From Trifolium pratense (lineage: Eukaryota > Streptophyta > Magnoliopsida > Fabales > Fabaceae), in contig NC_060061.1 in NCBI RefSeq assembly GCF_020283565.1, positions 1,178,001-1,242,000 of the forward strand: DNA of 64,000 bases. The letters run 5' to 3'. The notes under the pieces are model-generated. The model was not told where the DNA came from. It did no database searches and saw only the letters and a list, made by a program, of their open reading frames with translations. Position 1 is the stretch's first letter. Each line of letters begins with the position of its first letter. This document shows, in pieces, positions 23,831 to 36,474 of the stretch. The position numbers and the translations under genes are program-made.

Positions 23831-24268
23831 ACCTTTAAACCTTCTCCATTCTCACTTATCTCTACTTTCTCATCAACCCTTCTCATTTGGGAGTTTTCTT
23901 TTTTTGTTCATTCTTTTTTATTTTATTTTCTTTGCTTTCTTCTTAAATTTTTAAAAGTTTCTTTAGTTCTTCCTAGAGATAATACTTCAATGGTCTTTTT
24001 TTTTTTGTATATTAGGTCAAATAATACTACTACTAAGTTTTTTTGTATAAGTATTATTTGTCTTTTTTTTTTTGTATACCCACCATCATCTATGCTTTAT
24101 TTTTGCCTCACTAGATATGGGATTAGATTAGATTAGATTTAGGGTTAGGGTTTAGGGATGTTTTTCTTCTCTTTTTCTACTTCTACCTTTTTACTTTTCT
24201 TATACAATTTCTCTCTTTGCATGATATCATGGTCACACTCATACAGATCTATCTAAAGTAGAGAAAAC

Positions 24269-24395
24269 AGTCAGTGTTTGCTAGTGGAGCATCATCAAGA
24301 TTCACAAGCTTTAAGGAGGCTTTATTGCTTCAAATCAATTAAGCCCTTTTGTGTTATGAGAATCTTGATGATGCTGCAGCAGCAAATAAATGACT
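24269..24395 (+). ncRNA. MIR172: MIR172 precursor hairpin
   Basis: This hairpin gives miR172, which represses APETALA2-like transcription factors (AP2, TOE; NNC1 in legume nodulation) and so controls phase change, flowering and nodule number. The 3' arm 24359-24379 begins AGAATCTTGATGATG and ends GCTGCAG, the 21-nt miR172c/d-type sequence. The 5' arm 24286-24306 begins GGAGCATCATCAAGATT, the star strand. The stem extends outward: AGTCAGTGTTTGC at the base pairs with GCAAATAAATGACT. The loop is about 50 nt. The ORF over the leader (23807-24136) is T-rich and not credible. A telobox-like TTAGGGTTAGGG lies at about 24139-24151. Family identity is very secure from the mature sequence; the transcript ends are not determined. 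Confidence 0.95.
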
Positions 24396-24499
24396 AATTA
24401 CCAGCTTCAGCTTCAGAATCTTACAAACTCAACACACCTTGAAGTTTTCAAAGAGGTGAATCAACACATTAATAGTTAATTATCTTATTTTGTTGAATA

Positions 24500-25330
24500 T
24501 GGTTGGTTTTTTTTTTTTTTTTTTTAATGGAATATAGTTATATTTTTATCCAGTTAACTTTAATGGAAATATGATTATATTTTGAATTTGGTCAGATGCA
24601 TTAGTTATTGAATGAACCTAAAAAATAAACTTTTGCTTATATATGAGACCAAAGGGAGTATCTGATAAAATTTTCAGGCTCTAGTTGATTTTTTTTTAGC
24701 TGAAATTAGTTTTGAGTTAGATATATATTGAAAAGAATTAATACCTACATAGAGATACCTCAAGAGACCTAACTGATAATGTGCTGTAATCCTTTATAGT
24801 GTAATAATGGAGTTTTGAGTGCTTTCTGGCATTTGTACGTAGTACTGAAAGTGAAACTCTCTTCTTCCTCCTGCAAAGCTCAGAAAGTATGTCTGTACTA
24901 TGATGGAACTTTGTCTGCTAACATAGAGATTATTATTGAGTTGCTGCTTTTACTTCATGGATATTTGTTTGTGGTAAAAATATTTATCTTTTCTCCAACT
25001 ATTTAGTTATCTAATCTTCATGTTTGTTTATTTTTGTGTAAAAAAATAGTTTATATCTCTTTTCAGATCAGTTTGAGCATGATCCGGCTTTAGTTTTTAC
25101 TTTTACATATATGGTATGATGCACTTTCGGTGGTCATTGCCAAAGAAAAATATGCAGACTAGTGTTGTTTTGTTCCTCAAAATATATCAAATCAAGTTAT
25201 ATTTTTATCTGGATGATGGTTTGTTTTTGTTTATTCCTAGCTAAAGTAGTGCACATTGATATGTTCTTAAAAAATTGAACATACGTCTGTTATAAATCAC
25301 AACAGAACTATATAGCACACATACTGCTTG
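24500..25330. other. MIR172 downstream region, nothing further recognised
   Basis: AT-rich. It may contain the 3' part of the primary transcript, but no splice or polyadenylation evidence is decisive. Confidence 0.4.
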
Positions 25331-25332
25331 GA

Positions 25333-25518
25333 TTAGAGGTGTTTCGGTGTCGGACACGCGGAGGTGTCCGACACTAACACTTATGCTTATATTCAATTAA
25401 ATCATTTGCTCAAATTATTATCCATGTTTTTTTTTGACACATAAATTATTATCCATGTTGATATGTTATATTTTGTGTCGTGTCAGGTGTTTGTGTCTAC
25501 GTTCGTGTTTCGTATAAA
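25333..25518. repeat. Dispersed GTGTCGGTGTC repeat, copy 1
   Basis: Starts with GTGTTTCGGTGTCGGACACG and ends with GTGTCTACGTTCGTGTTTCG. It is related to 42629-42772, 47775-47920 and 63641-63768. Short complementary ends suggest a MITE; TSDs were not resolved. Confidence 0.5.
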
Positions 25519-25534
25519 AAAACATATTTATTAT

Positions 25535-25730
25535 ACCCAAAAACACTTAGATGAGATGATGTGAGTCTCTTCTAGCTTAACCAAAGTTTTGGGTTCGATT
25601 CCTAACTTGGGTAAGCAGCATTGTTAAAACTTTTTGGGAGAGTTTAACACCCGTTTGAGTCCAACAAGACTCGAGCGATTACTCTTTGCAGTTGTGTCCA
25701 GATGATACCTAGTTTACGGAAGAAAAAAAA
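25535..25730 (+). mobile_element. SINE, second family, copy 2
   Basis: ACCCAAAAACACTTAGATG start, B box GGGTTCGATTCC and a terminal A-rich tail. Full-length match to 7835-8028. Flanking ATATTTATTATA and GTATTTATATAT are only roughly similar, so its TSD is decayed. Confidence 0.7.
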
Positions 25731-27837
25731 CGTATTTATATATTGTAGATTTGTTGCTTTAAATTAATGGTCTTCTTAACCGGTGCTAGTTAAAGTATTG
25801 CACTTAAATTAAATCTAATTCCACCAATCTTCCTGTATTTATATTTAAGTTAGGATTTTGATTTAACAAACACTTAACAAACCCGAAACCACGGACACAG
25901 CACCACACACAACTAAGCAGCAAGAAAACCAAAAGCTACCCCTCATACAGAGTGGCTCTTTATTCAAAGAAGATAAGTTGAAATTCAATATATTTCATAT
26001 ATTGTAACGTTTTATGTGCTTTATGAGTATCAAAAGAATTTCTATATTTTTTTATAATGATATGAAAAGAATATTACGCATATTTAACAATGACTAAACA
26101 CACATGGGTTGGTCTGAGGTAAATACGTGAGTCTTTGAAGTTTGCTCCTCTCCAAATTTTAGGATCAAATTTTCTCGGTGTCATTTTTTATATTGGATCA
26201 GTCCATACAGAAAAGAAAAGAAAAGAAACATTTCTAGTCTGAAACGTTTACCACCAATTAAGCACTTGTGAATTAGCTTGATTCTATGTGGGCGTGTAAT
26301 ATGGACTTCATGAAAAAGTGAACTTTTTCGTCAAAAAAAATTCAAAAGTGAACTTTGTTATTTTATTAAATTTTAGTATAATGTTTGATCTGTTCTCTAT
26401 TTTTTTATTATTCAAATATTTATTGTTTATAAAAAAAAATCATAATAGTCTACTTTTGAATTATATTTTAAAGTTTCATATTATACGACCTACAATTTTA
26501 CATACTAAACAAAGTCCCTTTGGTTGGCTGCAACTTTAAAGCCGGAAAGTTTGTCTTTCTTCTTGACTTATATTATTGTTTTTTTAGGCAAACTTGATTT
26601 ATTTGGTGCGTTTGATCTGCTAAAAAATAAGGGACTGAATTGGACAATTTTTGTTGTATCCTGTTTGATTTGAAACTGGTTATAGGACCGGATAAATTAG
26701 GTAACAAGAGACAGGACAAAAACACGATTTTTTGTCCCTCACTAAACCACAGGACAACTTTTTGTCCACAGTACGACTATAAAAAATACAAAATACTCAT
26801 TTTTTAATATAAAAATATTATCCCCTTATATCTTTCCGGTACAATTTTTTCATATCCTATATTATCTTATTTTGTTCAGTTTTTTCTGTTTTACGAATCA
26901 AATGCATCCATGACATCAAATTCTCATTTTTTTGGTCAAGTAGAAATTCTCATTTTCAATTTCTTGAAATAGCAACTTTGAAGTTGTACACTGCCACTAT
27001 TATTATTTTTTGGTACAGTACACTTCCAGTATTTTAATGCTTTCATTAGTTACAGTCACCACCAACAGTGTAGTAATATTTCACGGATCCATTAATACAC
27101 ATTTCTAGTTTATATTTATATATATAAGGATCCATTAATACACATTTTTGCAAACGATGACGATGAACGCAAACACATCAGCAACGTAGCACATGTGGTG
27201 GATCTAGGTGATATAAGGAAATATGAAAGGACACGAGAAAAAGGGAGAAAAAGCGTGTTCCAGTCTTCCTTCACCACTTCCAAGTTTTTAAAGGGAGGGG
27301 ATTGGATTTGAGACTATAGAAGATTGAGTTTTGAGAAAACTAAATTCCCTTGTAATCAACATAAAATCTTTCAAGAACTTTAGTTTTTTTCTGGTTGAGT
27401 TGAGAATTCCAGGGAGAAAGGCGCCGGAGAAGAAGATAAAGCGAGAGAGATGAAGAATTGGAAAAGTGATCTTTGAATAATTATGTGTGTGCAGGTGTAA
27501 ATAATTGTAAGCATTTAACTTGATCTAAGGGTTGAGATTTAACCCTCTCATCCTCTCATTTTAAAATCTCTCTCACTTGAAATATATATGTGTGTGTTTA
27601 ATGTTTATCCCATCAAATATATAATTAACTTTTTATTTATAATAAGAGAAAGTTCAGAAAGTTCAGAAAAAATAAAGAGGTATCAAAAATATACTTCATT
27701 ATAACCTAACAATCGTTAAAGTAAGATAGAAAAATAAACATACAACTAAAACTATTAGATGCAGAAGAAGATGAAGAAATGAAAAAAATTGGTTGGTGAT
27801 AGTTTACTATTAGATGGAGAATCTACTTCTTCTTTTT
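25731..27837. other. AT-rich spacer, nothing recognised
   Basis: Includes a 20-bp direct repeat of GGATCCATTAATACACATTT (near 27085 and 27128) separated by a short TA-rich stretch. No gene supported. Confidence 0.4.
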
Positions 27838-28095
27838 TCTAACTTTTGGTTTGGTTTTATGGTTCTGAACCAAAATATAACTAACTTTTGACTAAAAAGA
27901 ATTGAACCATTAAGATAACCGAACCGAACCAAACTGATAATTATGAACCAAACCAAACCAAACTGATAATTATGAACCAAACCAAACTGTTTCATTTTAG
28001 TTTTAAAACTGTTAGTTGTGGTTCAGTTTTTTTTTGTTTGGTTCGATTTAGTTCTGCAGTTCGGTTCAGTTTTTGATTTTTTTTGCCCACCCCTA
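27838..28095. mobile_element. MITE-like element with GGTTCGGTT repeats and TAGGGGTGGGC end
   Basis: The right end is GCCCACCCCTA, complement of the TAGGGGTGGGC terminus seen in many plant non-autonomous elements. Inside are repeats of AACCGAACC, AACCAAACC and their complements. The left end was not defined. Confidence 0.5.
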
Positions 28096-28186
28096 ATGTA
28101 TGATGCTATACGTTTGAGTTCTCATTGGCACCTTTTTTGCCCATGGTATTATTTTTGGTAGTCATATATACATCTAGTCTAGTATA

Positions 28187-28391
28187 TAGTAAGATACATA
28201 CATCAACCAAAATACTTGACTAGATGTATATAGTAAGATACTATGGAAAATACATACATCTAGTCTAGTATATAGTAAGATACATACATCATCAAAATAC
28301 TTGATTGTGAGCAACTCAACATTCCTTTTACTTGTATATATATGATACATACATCTAGTCTAGTATATAGTAAGATACTATGGAAAATCCT
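28187..28391. repeat. Tandem/dispersed CATCTAGTCTAGTATATAG repeat
   Basis: The motif with TAGTAAGATAC recurs four times over about 200 bp, in places together with a CTATGGAAAA tail. Confidence 0.75.
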
Positions 28392-28529
28392 AAATTGACC
28401 CTCCTAGCACCTTAGCCCTCCACTTGTCCAATTACTAATTACTAATTCTAATATAACATAATTATATTTGAATATATATATATATATATAATCATAATTT
28501 ATATTATATTTATATACATATCCCTATGA

Positions 28530-28985
28530 AAATATCTTAAATTTTATTTTAAATTCCTATAAAAAATTTCGCCAAATTACGATCTCTAAATATTTTTCAT
28601 CACACTTTTTGGTTCATATGTGTATCATTTAACATTTTAAATTTTTCCGTGATCATATTTAATACATTATAGAAATCTTACTTGCAAAAGGTTAATTTTT
28701 TTATAGATCAGCATGAATTAAATATGAATTTTTATGAACAAAATAATATACACTAGACAAAATATTGTTCAAAATTTTTTGAAATAAATATCTCAATTTC
28801 GTTTTTAACCCCGATAAAAAATTTCAACAATTTTCGGTCCTCCAAACATTTTTCGTCGCAAACTTTGGTTCATATTTTTAAATCAACTCATGTGTCATTT
28901 GAAATTTGAATTTTTTTCACGGTCATAATTTTTTGCGTTTAAAAACTTTGAATTTTTCCCAATGACTTGGTGTATTTTTTGTCCC
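28530..28985. mobile_element. Decayed relative of the MULE-type MITE at 38102
   Basis: Internal segments (TTTAATACATTATAGAAATC, GAATTAAATATGAATTTTTA) match the interior of 38102-38610. Termini are too decayed to place. Confidence 0.45.
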
Positions 28986-29010
28986 ATTTAATTTAATGCA
29001 ATTGGTTTAA

Positions 29011-29077
<67 letters not shown>

Positions 29078-29362
29078 GAATACATGAGTTTTGGTGTGAA
29101 CTTTTTATAATACCAACAATAACCTTGATTTTTTTAGTAGCAACAATAATATTTTATTAACAAATTCACCATAACACAAGACACATATTTTTTTTTAGCA
29201 ATAAAAATCTTTTATTAACAAACTCATCATAACACAAGACACATATTTTTTTTAGCAATAAAAATCTTATATTAACAAACTCATCATAACATAAAACATA
29301 TATTTTTTTTAGACATAAGTTAGACACGGATAGGCGCGTAACGCGCCTGCCTGGCCCGTTAG
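29011..29362 (+). mobile_element. Helitron-like non-autonomous element, copy 3
   Basis: Starts TCTATATATA after an A and carries a long TA microsatellite (29012-29072). It contains three tandem copies of an AACTCATCATAACACAAGACAC-like unit. It ends after a perfect hairpin (AGGCGCG TAA CGCGCCT, 29332-29348) with CGTTAG followed by T. The terminal TTAG departs from the usual CTRR. Confidence 0.6.
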
Positions 29363-30164
29363 TATTAATAATTTATATGTTTACAAGAATAAGAATGATT
29401 TTTTTTTATATATATTATATGCAATTTAAATAAAAAAAATTTAAAAAGAAAATTATACTTTTTTATTAACGGGCCACTTTTATATTTTGGACATAGCTTC
29501 CTAAAACTCGGAGACATCCCGTAAATCACCTATAATTTTTTTAAACATCCATAATTATGGATAATCTATATAATATAAACTTTCAATTCAAAATGAATTT
29601 TGTAAATTTCATTTTCGTTATAATAATATTCGCAAGTGGCACGTGATGGTGCAAGACATGACAAGCTGTTGCACTCTAGAACTTGTCTTTTTAAGGACCT
29701 AGTCCTCTCTTTCTTTCTCTTATTTTTCCTCGTGTGTGTAAACAAAGAAAAAAAAAGATCAAATTAATTTTTTTTTTTACAAATAAATTGAGAAAAAAAT
29801 GTGTATCTATAATGTAAAATAATTTTACACTGTTAATTAATATCAACCATATTTTCTACCACATCACTCCACTAAACCTCATTTTTTTTAATATGATAGA
29901 AGAATGTTTCATTCTTATTGGTTGACCGTATAAATTTACACTGACTGATTAAATTAATTGAAAACTAAAAGTAAATTAAAATTGATTTCCCCTACAACCC
30001 CATTTCACTAAACTAAATCCACAGTCAGAAAAAAGGAACACTACTTGACTTCAACGACCCACCCGTTCGGGTCGGGGCTCACCATGTTTGATACTTAAGC
30101 TTCTTCACCATCTGCAAATCCTAAAACCAACCTTCGCTCTTTTTTCTTCTCATTCTCTTCTACA
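29363..30164. other. ARP5 upstream region
   Basis: AT-rich promoter and leader. The last 160 bp before the ATG are C/T-rich. No single TATA box stands out. Confidence 0.4.
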
Positions 30165-33100
30165 ATGCCTTTCATCTCCAAAATTGAACGCCAATCCGAT
30201 TACAATCGCTTCAGTTCATCCACTCCCATCGTTATCGACAATGGCGCTTCCTATTTCCGTATTGGGTACTCTCTCAAACCCTAATTTCATCTCAAAAATT
30301 CCAAACCCTATTTTTTACTTATCTGTGCTCGCTTTCTTTGTTTTTCAAATTTTTTCATGATGGGTTTTTCATTTTAATTTTCAAGTTTGTTTCTTTTTGG
30401 TGAATTTTCAGATGGGCTGGTGAAACTGAACCTCGTGTTGTTTTCCGCAACATTGTTCAAAGACCACGACATAAATCCACAGGTATAATCATATGTTCCT
30501 ATTTTTTGCTATGCTTTTGGTTCTTCTTCATTGTCATTTACGTTGTTTAGTGTTTGTGTTTGCTTAAATTACTTTGTAATTTTCTTTTCATGAAACTGTG
30601 TAGTTAAAGATTGTAGCTTTTATATTTAGCAAACATTAGGGTAATTGTTGGCATATGGAATAATTCATGGTTAATTTTTACATTCTGTAACACAGGAGAA
30701 ACTGTCACCATTGTTGGTGACCATGATCCAGCATTATTGAAATACTTTGACTGTACTCGCTCTGGACCGCGCTCAGCATTCGACAGCGATGTTGTTTTTC
30801 AGTTTGAAATAATGGAATATGTAAGTTTTCCTGTTACAATTATGTGAGTATATGAGGAATAGTTTTTCTCTTTTTTGAGGTTTTCGATATATTGATGTTG
30901 TGTTTATGATAAAATTCCCCAATGTTCATATGCTAGTCTGATTTATTTTGATTCTGCATTGTGTGCACGTGAGGTTGCACCTTTAATTCATGTAGTGGTC
31001 TATTTTGATAGCTGCATGTTAGAATTGGAAGTTATATTTGTTTGTAAAAAGTTGGTGGTGCTTGCTGTATAATTGCTATTGCTATAAGATAAGATAGGTT
31101 TGAGCTAATGAGATACCTGTGCTGTTTAGTTGTTGATTTCACCAAAACGAATGCCAGAAGCCGTAAGAATTAACCTCTAACTAGGGAAACAGGCTTTTGA
31201 GTTTACGAGTCCAAACTTGCTGTAATTTCTGTACTTAGAATTTCTTGTCTAGTGTGTAGATCACTGTATTTCTTCAAGGATTTACATATTCCTAACACTA
31301 TCACACAAAAATGGTGCCTTGCATCTAGCATTGTTAGAGTTCCTTTTCATAGTATGAACAAATAAATGGATGCATTGTTCTCCTCATGTGAAGTATATGG
31401 ATTTTTTTTAATAAGGTGTGAAGTATATGGATGAATTGAAGTGAGACAGCTAGGTTTGGTACTAGGACATATTTTAAAGGTCACCGGTGGAATATGGAAC
31501 CATAGGACCATAAGTTTGTAATAAACAACCAGTTAGGAAGTTTACCATATTACATATTGGGAATAAAGTCATACAAGTACAGAAGTTTAAGCTGTATACT
31601 TCATTAATTTAAAATCTTATCAAGTAACACATTACTAACTTGTTGTTTCCATCTTTAGATTCTGGACTTCGCTTTTGATCGGTTGGGTGCAACAGGATCA
31701 GAGGTACGTCTTCAGTGGAATAGTTTTTCTTCTCTTCACAGAAAAATTTAGTCTGTTATCTTTGCTATTGTGACATTTCAATGATATTAAACTCCAATGG
31801 TTATTGTTCTAACTTTGGTGTTCCGGTTAACTTAGTGATCTGTGTGATGTTGTTAGTTGTTACCTTGGACTTGTAGTTCCGTGGTTGTAGCATTTAAACT
31901 ATTATGACTCACTCTTTGATATTTCTATGTTTAATGCCAGAGCAGATTGATCATCCTATCCTGATTACAGAATGTGTATGCAACCCAGTTCACTCTCGAA
32001 GTAAAATGGCAGAACTTCTTTTTGAGACTTATGGAGTTCCATCTATAGGTACTATTACTAATACTTTTTTAACCCTACAATAGCAAAAGCCTTAATCTTT
32101 TACAAGAGCCTTAGTAGTAGAAACAAAAGTGTTGCATTGCCCGTTGGCTTATGCTCAATCTTCACCACCAGGTCTATTCTTAAATAAATGATAAAGAAAT
32201 AAATATATTCAAAGCTCTAGCAGGCCATGTTTGGCATCTTGTCGCTTAGTTGTTAGTGGCTTGGATACATTGCATATGCACGTTTATATCTATTTATGTT
32301 AGGGGATGTACACGTAATTTTATTGGCTAAGCTACCTGTGCTTCTCTGTCATGGCAGCCTTTGGTGTTGATGCAGCATTCAGCTATAAATATAATCAACA
32401 ACGAAGTGTTTGTGATAAAGATGGTCTTGCTATGTGTCCTGGATTCGCTACAACCCACGTGATTCCGGTATGCTTTTTATGCTATTTGCTTTATTTAAGG
32501 ATTTTGTATGTGAAGAAAATAAATTTTACACATCAATTTGAAGATTATTATGGTTGTATCCTCTCAGACAAACATTGTTAAAGAAACTGTGGGGGAAAAA
32601 AATAACTATAAGATATAAAAAATGGTAATTTTAAAAATAAATAAATATGCTGAATCATTTTCAATCGTCAGTTCTGCTATTTTGCAATTTTGTAAAGTGA
32701 TTATAATTATTTCTAATTTCTAATAATCTTTATTTGTTTTTATTTTTTCAGTTTGTTGACGGAGAACCTATTTATAAAGGAAGTTGTCGTACTAATATTG
32801 GTGGATTCCACGTTACTAATTATTTAAAGCAACTTCTTTCACTTAAATATCCGTATCATTTGTGAGTATGAAATCATCCTGCTTCGGCTATTACCAAGCT
32901 AACTCCTCAATACATATTATTTTTTAGGTCTTATTAAATTCTCAATACAGGGCTAGATTTACATGGGAAAAGGTTGAAGACCTGAAGATGGAACATTGTT
33001 ACATTGCACTGGACTATGTTTCTGAAGCTCAATTGTTTCAGGTAAGAAATAGGTTCTTCTTCTCAATATTAGTCCGTCCACTGTTTCTAAGGCTTGTACG

Positions 33101-35044
33101 TCAATTAATGATCTGACAGAAAGGAACGAAGGAGGCTGAAGAAAAAACCAAAATGTGGCAGCTCCCATGGGTGCCACCTCCAGTTGAGGCACCTCCTTCC
33201 GAGGAAGAGATTGCAAGAAAGGCAGCAAATAAAGAGAGACAAGGTCAAAGGTTGCGAGAAATGGCTGAAGCAAAGAGGTCATCAAAAATTAATGAGCTGG
33301 AAAACGAATTGCGTGGTTTGGAATTTCTTTTGAATCAACTTGGACATTTTCAAGAGAGTGATATACCATCTTTCTTAGCAGAGACTGGCTATGTCTCTCG
33401 GCAGGAAGTAGAATCTGCCCGTAGTAAGGTTGTGCAATCCTTAAGGAAACAAAAAGGTGAACAACCTGAAAGTGAAAAACCTGATGTTCCCTCTAATGAG
33501 AAGTATACTCTTATAAACATCCCTGATGACATGCTGACGGCAGAGCAGGTGAGTTTTTTTTTTGCAATATGTTTTATCATTGTGAGATTCAGCTCCCTGC
33601 CTTCACACCCTTTAAATGACTTCTTTGATGATTATTCACCATACCTTGCAAAGTTGACAATGCTTATTTGGTTTTACTCTTTTGATAGCTTGTTGAAAAG
33701 AAGAAACAGTTGTCACTCAAATCTATGTCTGATGGGAGGCAACGATTAAAACAGAAGCGCCAGGAAGAGTTACAGGAAAGAGTGAGGAAAGAACGGCTAG
33801 AAGAGGAGAAACACTCGTATGTTCCATTCTTCATTTTATTCAAGCCTGATTAAAATTACTCTGTTGCATATTTATGTGAGCAAGAGATGATATATTCAGC
33901 TTAGTAAAATTGAGAGAAAAGTGTCTGCCTTCATGTTTAAGACAAGGCTTGTCTACAAAGCACAACTTTAATCTTGACAAGGCTGGAATACTTCTAAATA
34001 GTAGTGCTTTTTTATGCTTTAAAATGTGTCTGATTTGTTTTTCTGGACCTTAATGTGTAGGAAGAACCCAGAGCTTTACTTGGAACAATTGCGTGCCAGA
34101 TACAAGGACCTTTCGGAGAAAATTGACCAGCGTAAACGGCTCAAGACAAATGGAGGCTCTTCCACAAATGGAAATGGTTTGGCGGGTAGTGTTGGCCGTG
34201 GTGAGAGACTTAATGCTGCTCAAAGGGAAAGAATGCGCCTGCTGGCAACTGCTGCCTTTGATCGTGGTAAGGGCGAGGATACATTTGGTGCCAAAGATGA
34301 AGATTGGCAACTTTACAAATTGATGAGTAAAGATAATGATGACGACGACGAGGAACCAGATGAGGATACCACAGAGCTAGCCCGCATCTCTTCGAAGCTC
34401 CAGGTTAGGTCGTGTCTTTTATAATATGAAACCTAACCTAAAACTATACTGTGTTGTCGCCTACATGTTTGCATGGTTATTGTAGATTTCCTTGTATCAA
34501 AGGATTTTTTATGACTCACAAAACTCCTGCTGATATTTTGGTTTGGTAGGCCTTGGATCCAAAATTTGTGGCCGCGGGAACCTCCCAACCTGCCGAGGCG
34601 CCACGTGCTCGTCCGCTCACCAAAGAAGATTTTCAGATTGTTTTTGGGGTTGAAAGGTTCAGGTGCCCTGAAATTTTGTTCAGTCCAAACTGGATTGGTG
34701 TTGATCAAGTTGGATTAGATGAGATGGCTGGGGTGTCGATAAGAAGGTTATCATGTAAAGACGAAAAGCTTGAAGAGAGAATGACTAATTCAATACTTGT
34801 GACTGGTGGAAGTTCTCTTTTCCCCGGCATCATTGAACGCCTTGAAGCTGGAATTCGGATGATAAGACCATGTGGTTCGCCTATAAAAATTGTTAGAGCG
34901 CTTGATCCAGTTATGGATGCATGGCGTGGCGCGTCTGCTTATGCATCAACCCCAGGTTTCTACACACAAACATTCACTAGGATGGATTATTATGAAAAAG
35001 GTGAAGACTGGCTTCGGAATTATCAACTTCGATATTCATTGTAA
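30165..35044 (+). CDS. ARP5: Actin-related protein 5 (INO80 complex subunit), 12 exons
   Basis: ARP5 is a nuclear actin-fold protein of the INO80 chromatin remodeller, acting in nucleosome sliding, H2A.Z dynamics and DNA repair. Exons: 30165-30265, 30412-30482, 30696-30820, 31659-31703, 31943-32048, 32358-32467, 32752-32861, 32951-33041, 33120-33548, 33689-33816, 34061-34403, 34550-35044, with GT/AG borders and continuous frame; 717 residues, near the family length. The N-terminus has the phosphate loop IDNGASYFRIGWAGE (residues 24-38); the middle has ILITECVCNP and AFGVDAAFSY; the C-terminus has VTGGSSLFPG (from residue 637). Residues about 254-553 form the charged, coiled-coil-prone insertion typical of ARP5, with an acidic DNDDDDEEPDED run. 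Exon 5 has a GAGCAG tandem acceptor; use of the second AG (start 31946) drops one Gln. The start is the first ATG giving the conserved N-terminus. No lesions seen. Confidence 0.95.
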
Positions 35045-35434
35045 TTGACTAGATAACACAGTACATTGTTAATTTCTTGAACATCATACCTCGATTTAGA
35101 CAAATACTATATGTTATCCACTAATCTAACTTTCTGTCCATATTGTCGCTTAAGCTAGGAGTATGATACTTATGTTTTCACTTTTCAGTCTGATCAATAG
35201 CATCAACTCTTCTCCAGGTAGAATTGTATTGAAATCTGTGAAGTCCCATTATGTGCCAATTAAGCAATGTTTGTAAGATTACACCATATACTGTACTACC
35301 TAATCATATTATCTATAAAAGACATTGAACAAATAAACCCATATTATCCTAAACAATTTAATACTAGTATATCTTCAGGATTAAAGAGCAAAAACTAAAC
35401 CAATATACTTTTATTTATGGACAATGAAATTTTT
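35045..35434. other. ARP5 3' flank
   Basis: Contains the presumed 3' untranslated region. No polyadenylation signal can be singled out. Confidence 0.4.
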
Positions 35435-36379
35435 GAAGTTTTCTCTCCCGAATTCCCGCATTTCTTTTCTACCCCTTGAATTTTCGTTTTTGCTCTTGGG
35501 GGTACTGCAGTTTATACGAACCGAATTTTTTTGTCATGCTAAAAAAAATCGGTTAATATAAACCGAAATATTGTGTTCCAAATTTTTTTCCAGATTTCCT
35601 CCATAAATTCTGCATGAGACTCTCAACTTCCACAATTTATTTGAAATACTAAACGATGCCCGATTTGAGTAAACGACCATTCGTTGGAAAGCTTAGGGTG
35701 TCAAGAATACAAATATAATTTTTGTTTTGAGGGTTAACAATCCAATTGGTTCAGTTTGACCAAATAATGGGTACTGGTACTGAAACAGAGCATAAACTTT
35801 TCTTAAACTTGTAGGTAGATTTTCTCATACTATATACTTAATGAAATTTAACAATTCCGGTGTCAATCCTATAGTAAATTTTGTCTTCTTTACACTAGAT
35901 TAAAAATCATTAGCATATGACTTATATTCAGAGAGCTATGATAAATTTACCACAGGTATCTCTACAACATTTTGCAGAAACTTTTCTCAAACATGTAGGT
36001 AGATTTTCTCATACTATACTTAATGAAATTTAAAAATTCCGGTGTCAATCTTATAGTAAATTTTGTTTTCTTTACACTAGATTAAAAATCATTAGCATAC
36101 GATGTACCAAAAAAACATCATTAGCATACGACTTATATTCAGAGAGATATGCTAAATTTACCACAGGTAGCTCTACACCAATTTTCACATAAATCTTTCT
36201 TCTTTTTGGGGGTAAATTTATGTTATTTCGGTTTATATAAACTGAATTTTTTTTCCCTGTTTAAAAATTTTGGTTTGTAGAAACCGAAATAAGCTGGCCA
36301 AATTTTTTCAAACCGCAAGGAGCAAAATGAGATTTTTGGGGGTATAAAAGAAAGGCGGGGGGTCGGGAGAGAAAACTTC
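35435..36379. mobile_element. Foldback MITE family FB-1, larger copy (945 bp)
   Basis: The left end GAAGTTTTCTCTCCCG and right end CGGGAGAGAAAACTTC are perfect complements, continuing as about 75-bp imperfect inverted repeats like those at 10860-11112. The interior holds a direct repeat of about 125 bp (near 35795-35925 and 35985-36105, including CATGTAGGTAGATTTTCTC). No 9-bp TSD is apparent. Confidence 0.7.
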
Positions 36380-36474
36380 AAAATGTTCAGATAACATGGA
36401 TGACTTTGGGCTTGGGCTTGGTTTTGGCTGCGATAGATTGTTAGTCTGACCCTATTTTTTTTTCTTTTCTGTAT

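Noticed and set aside
23807..24136. 109-codon ORF before the MIR172 hairpin
   Set aside because: Driven by T-rich sequence (Phe/Leu/Ser runs), no homology seen; it lies in the presumed non-coding primary transcript.
28187..28391. CRISPR-like spaced repeat
   Set aside because: Irregular spacing, AT-rich repeats with partial copies, eukaryotic context; a local tandem duplication is simpler.
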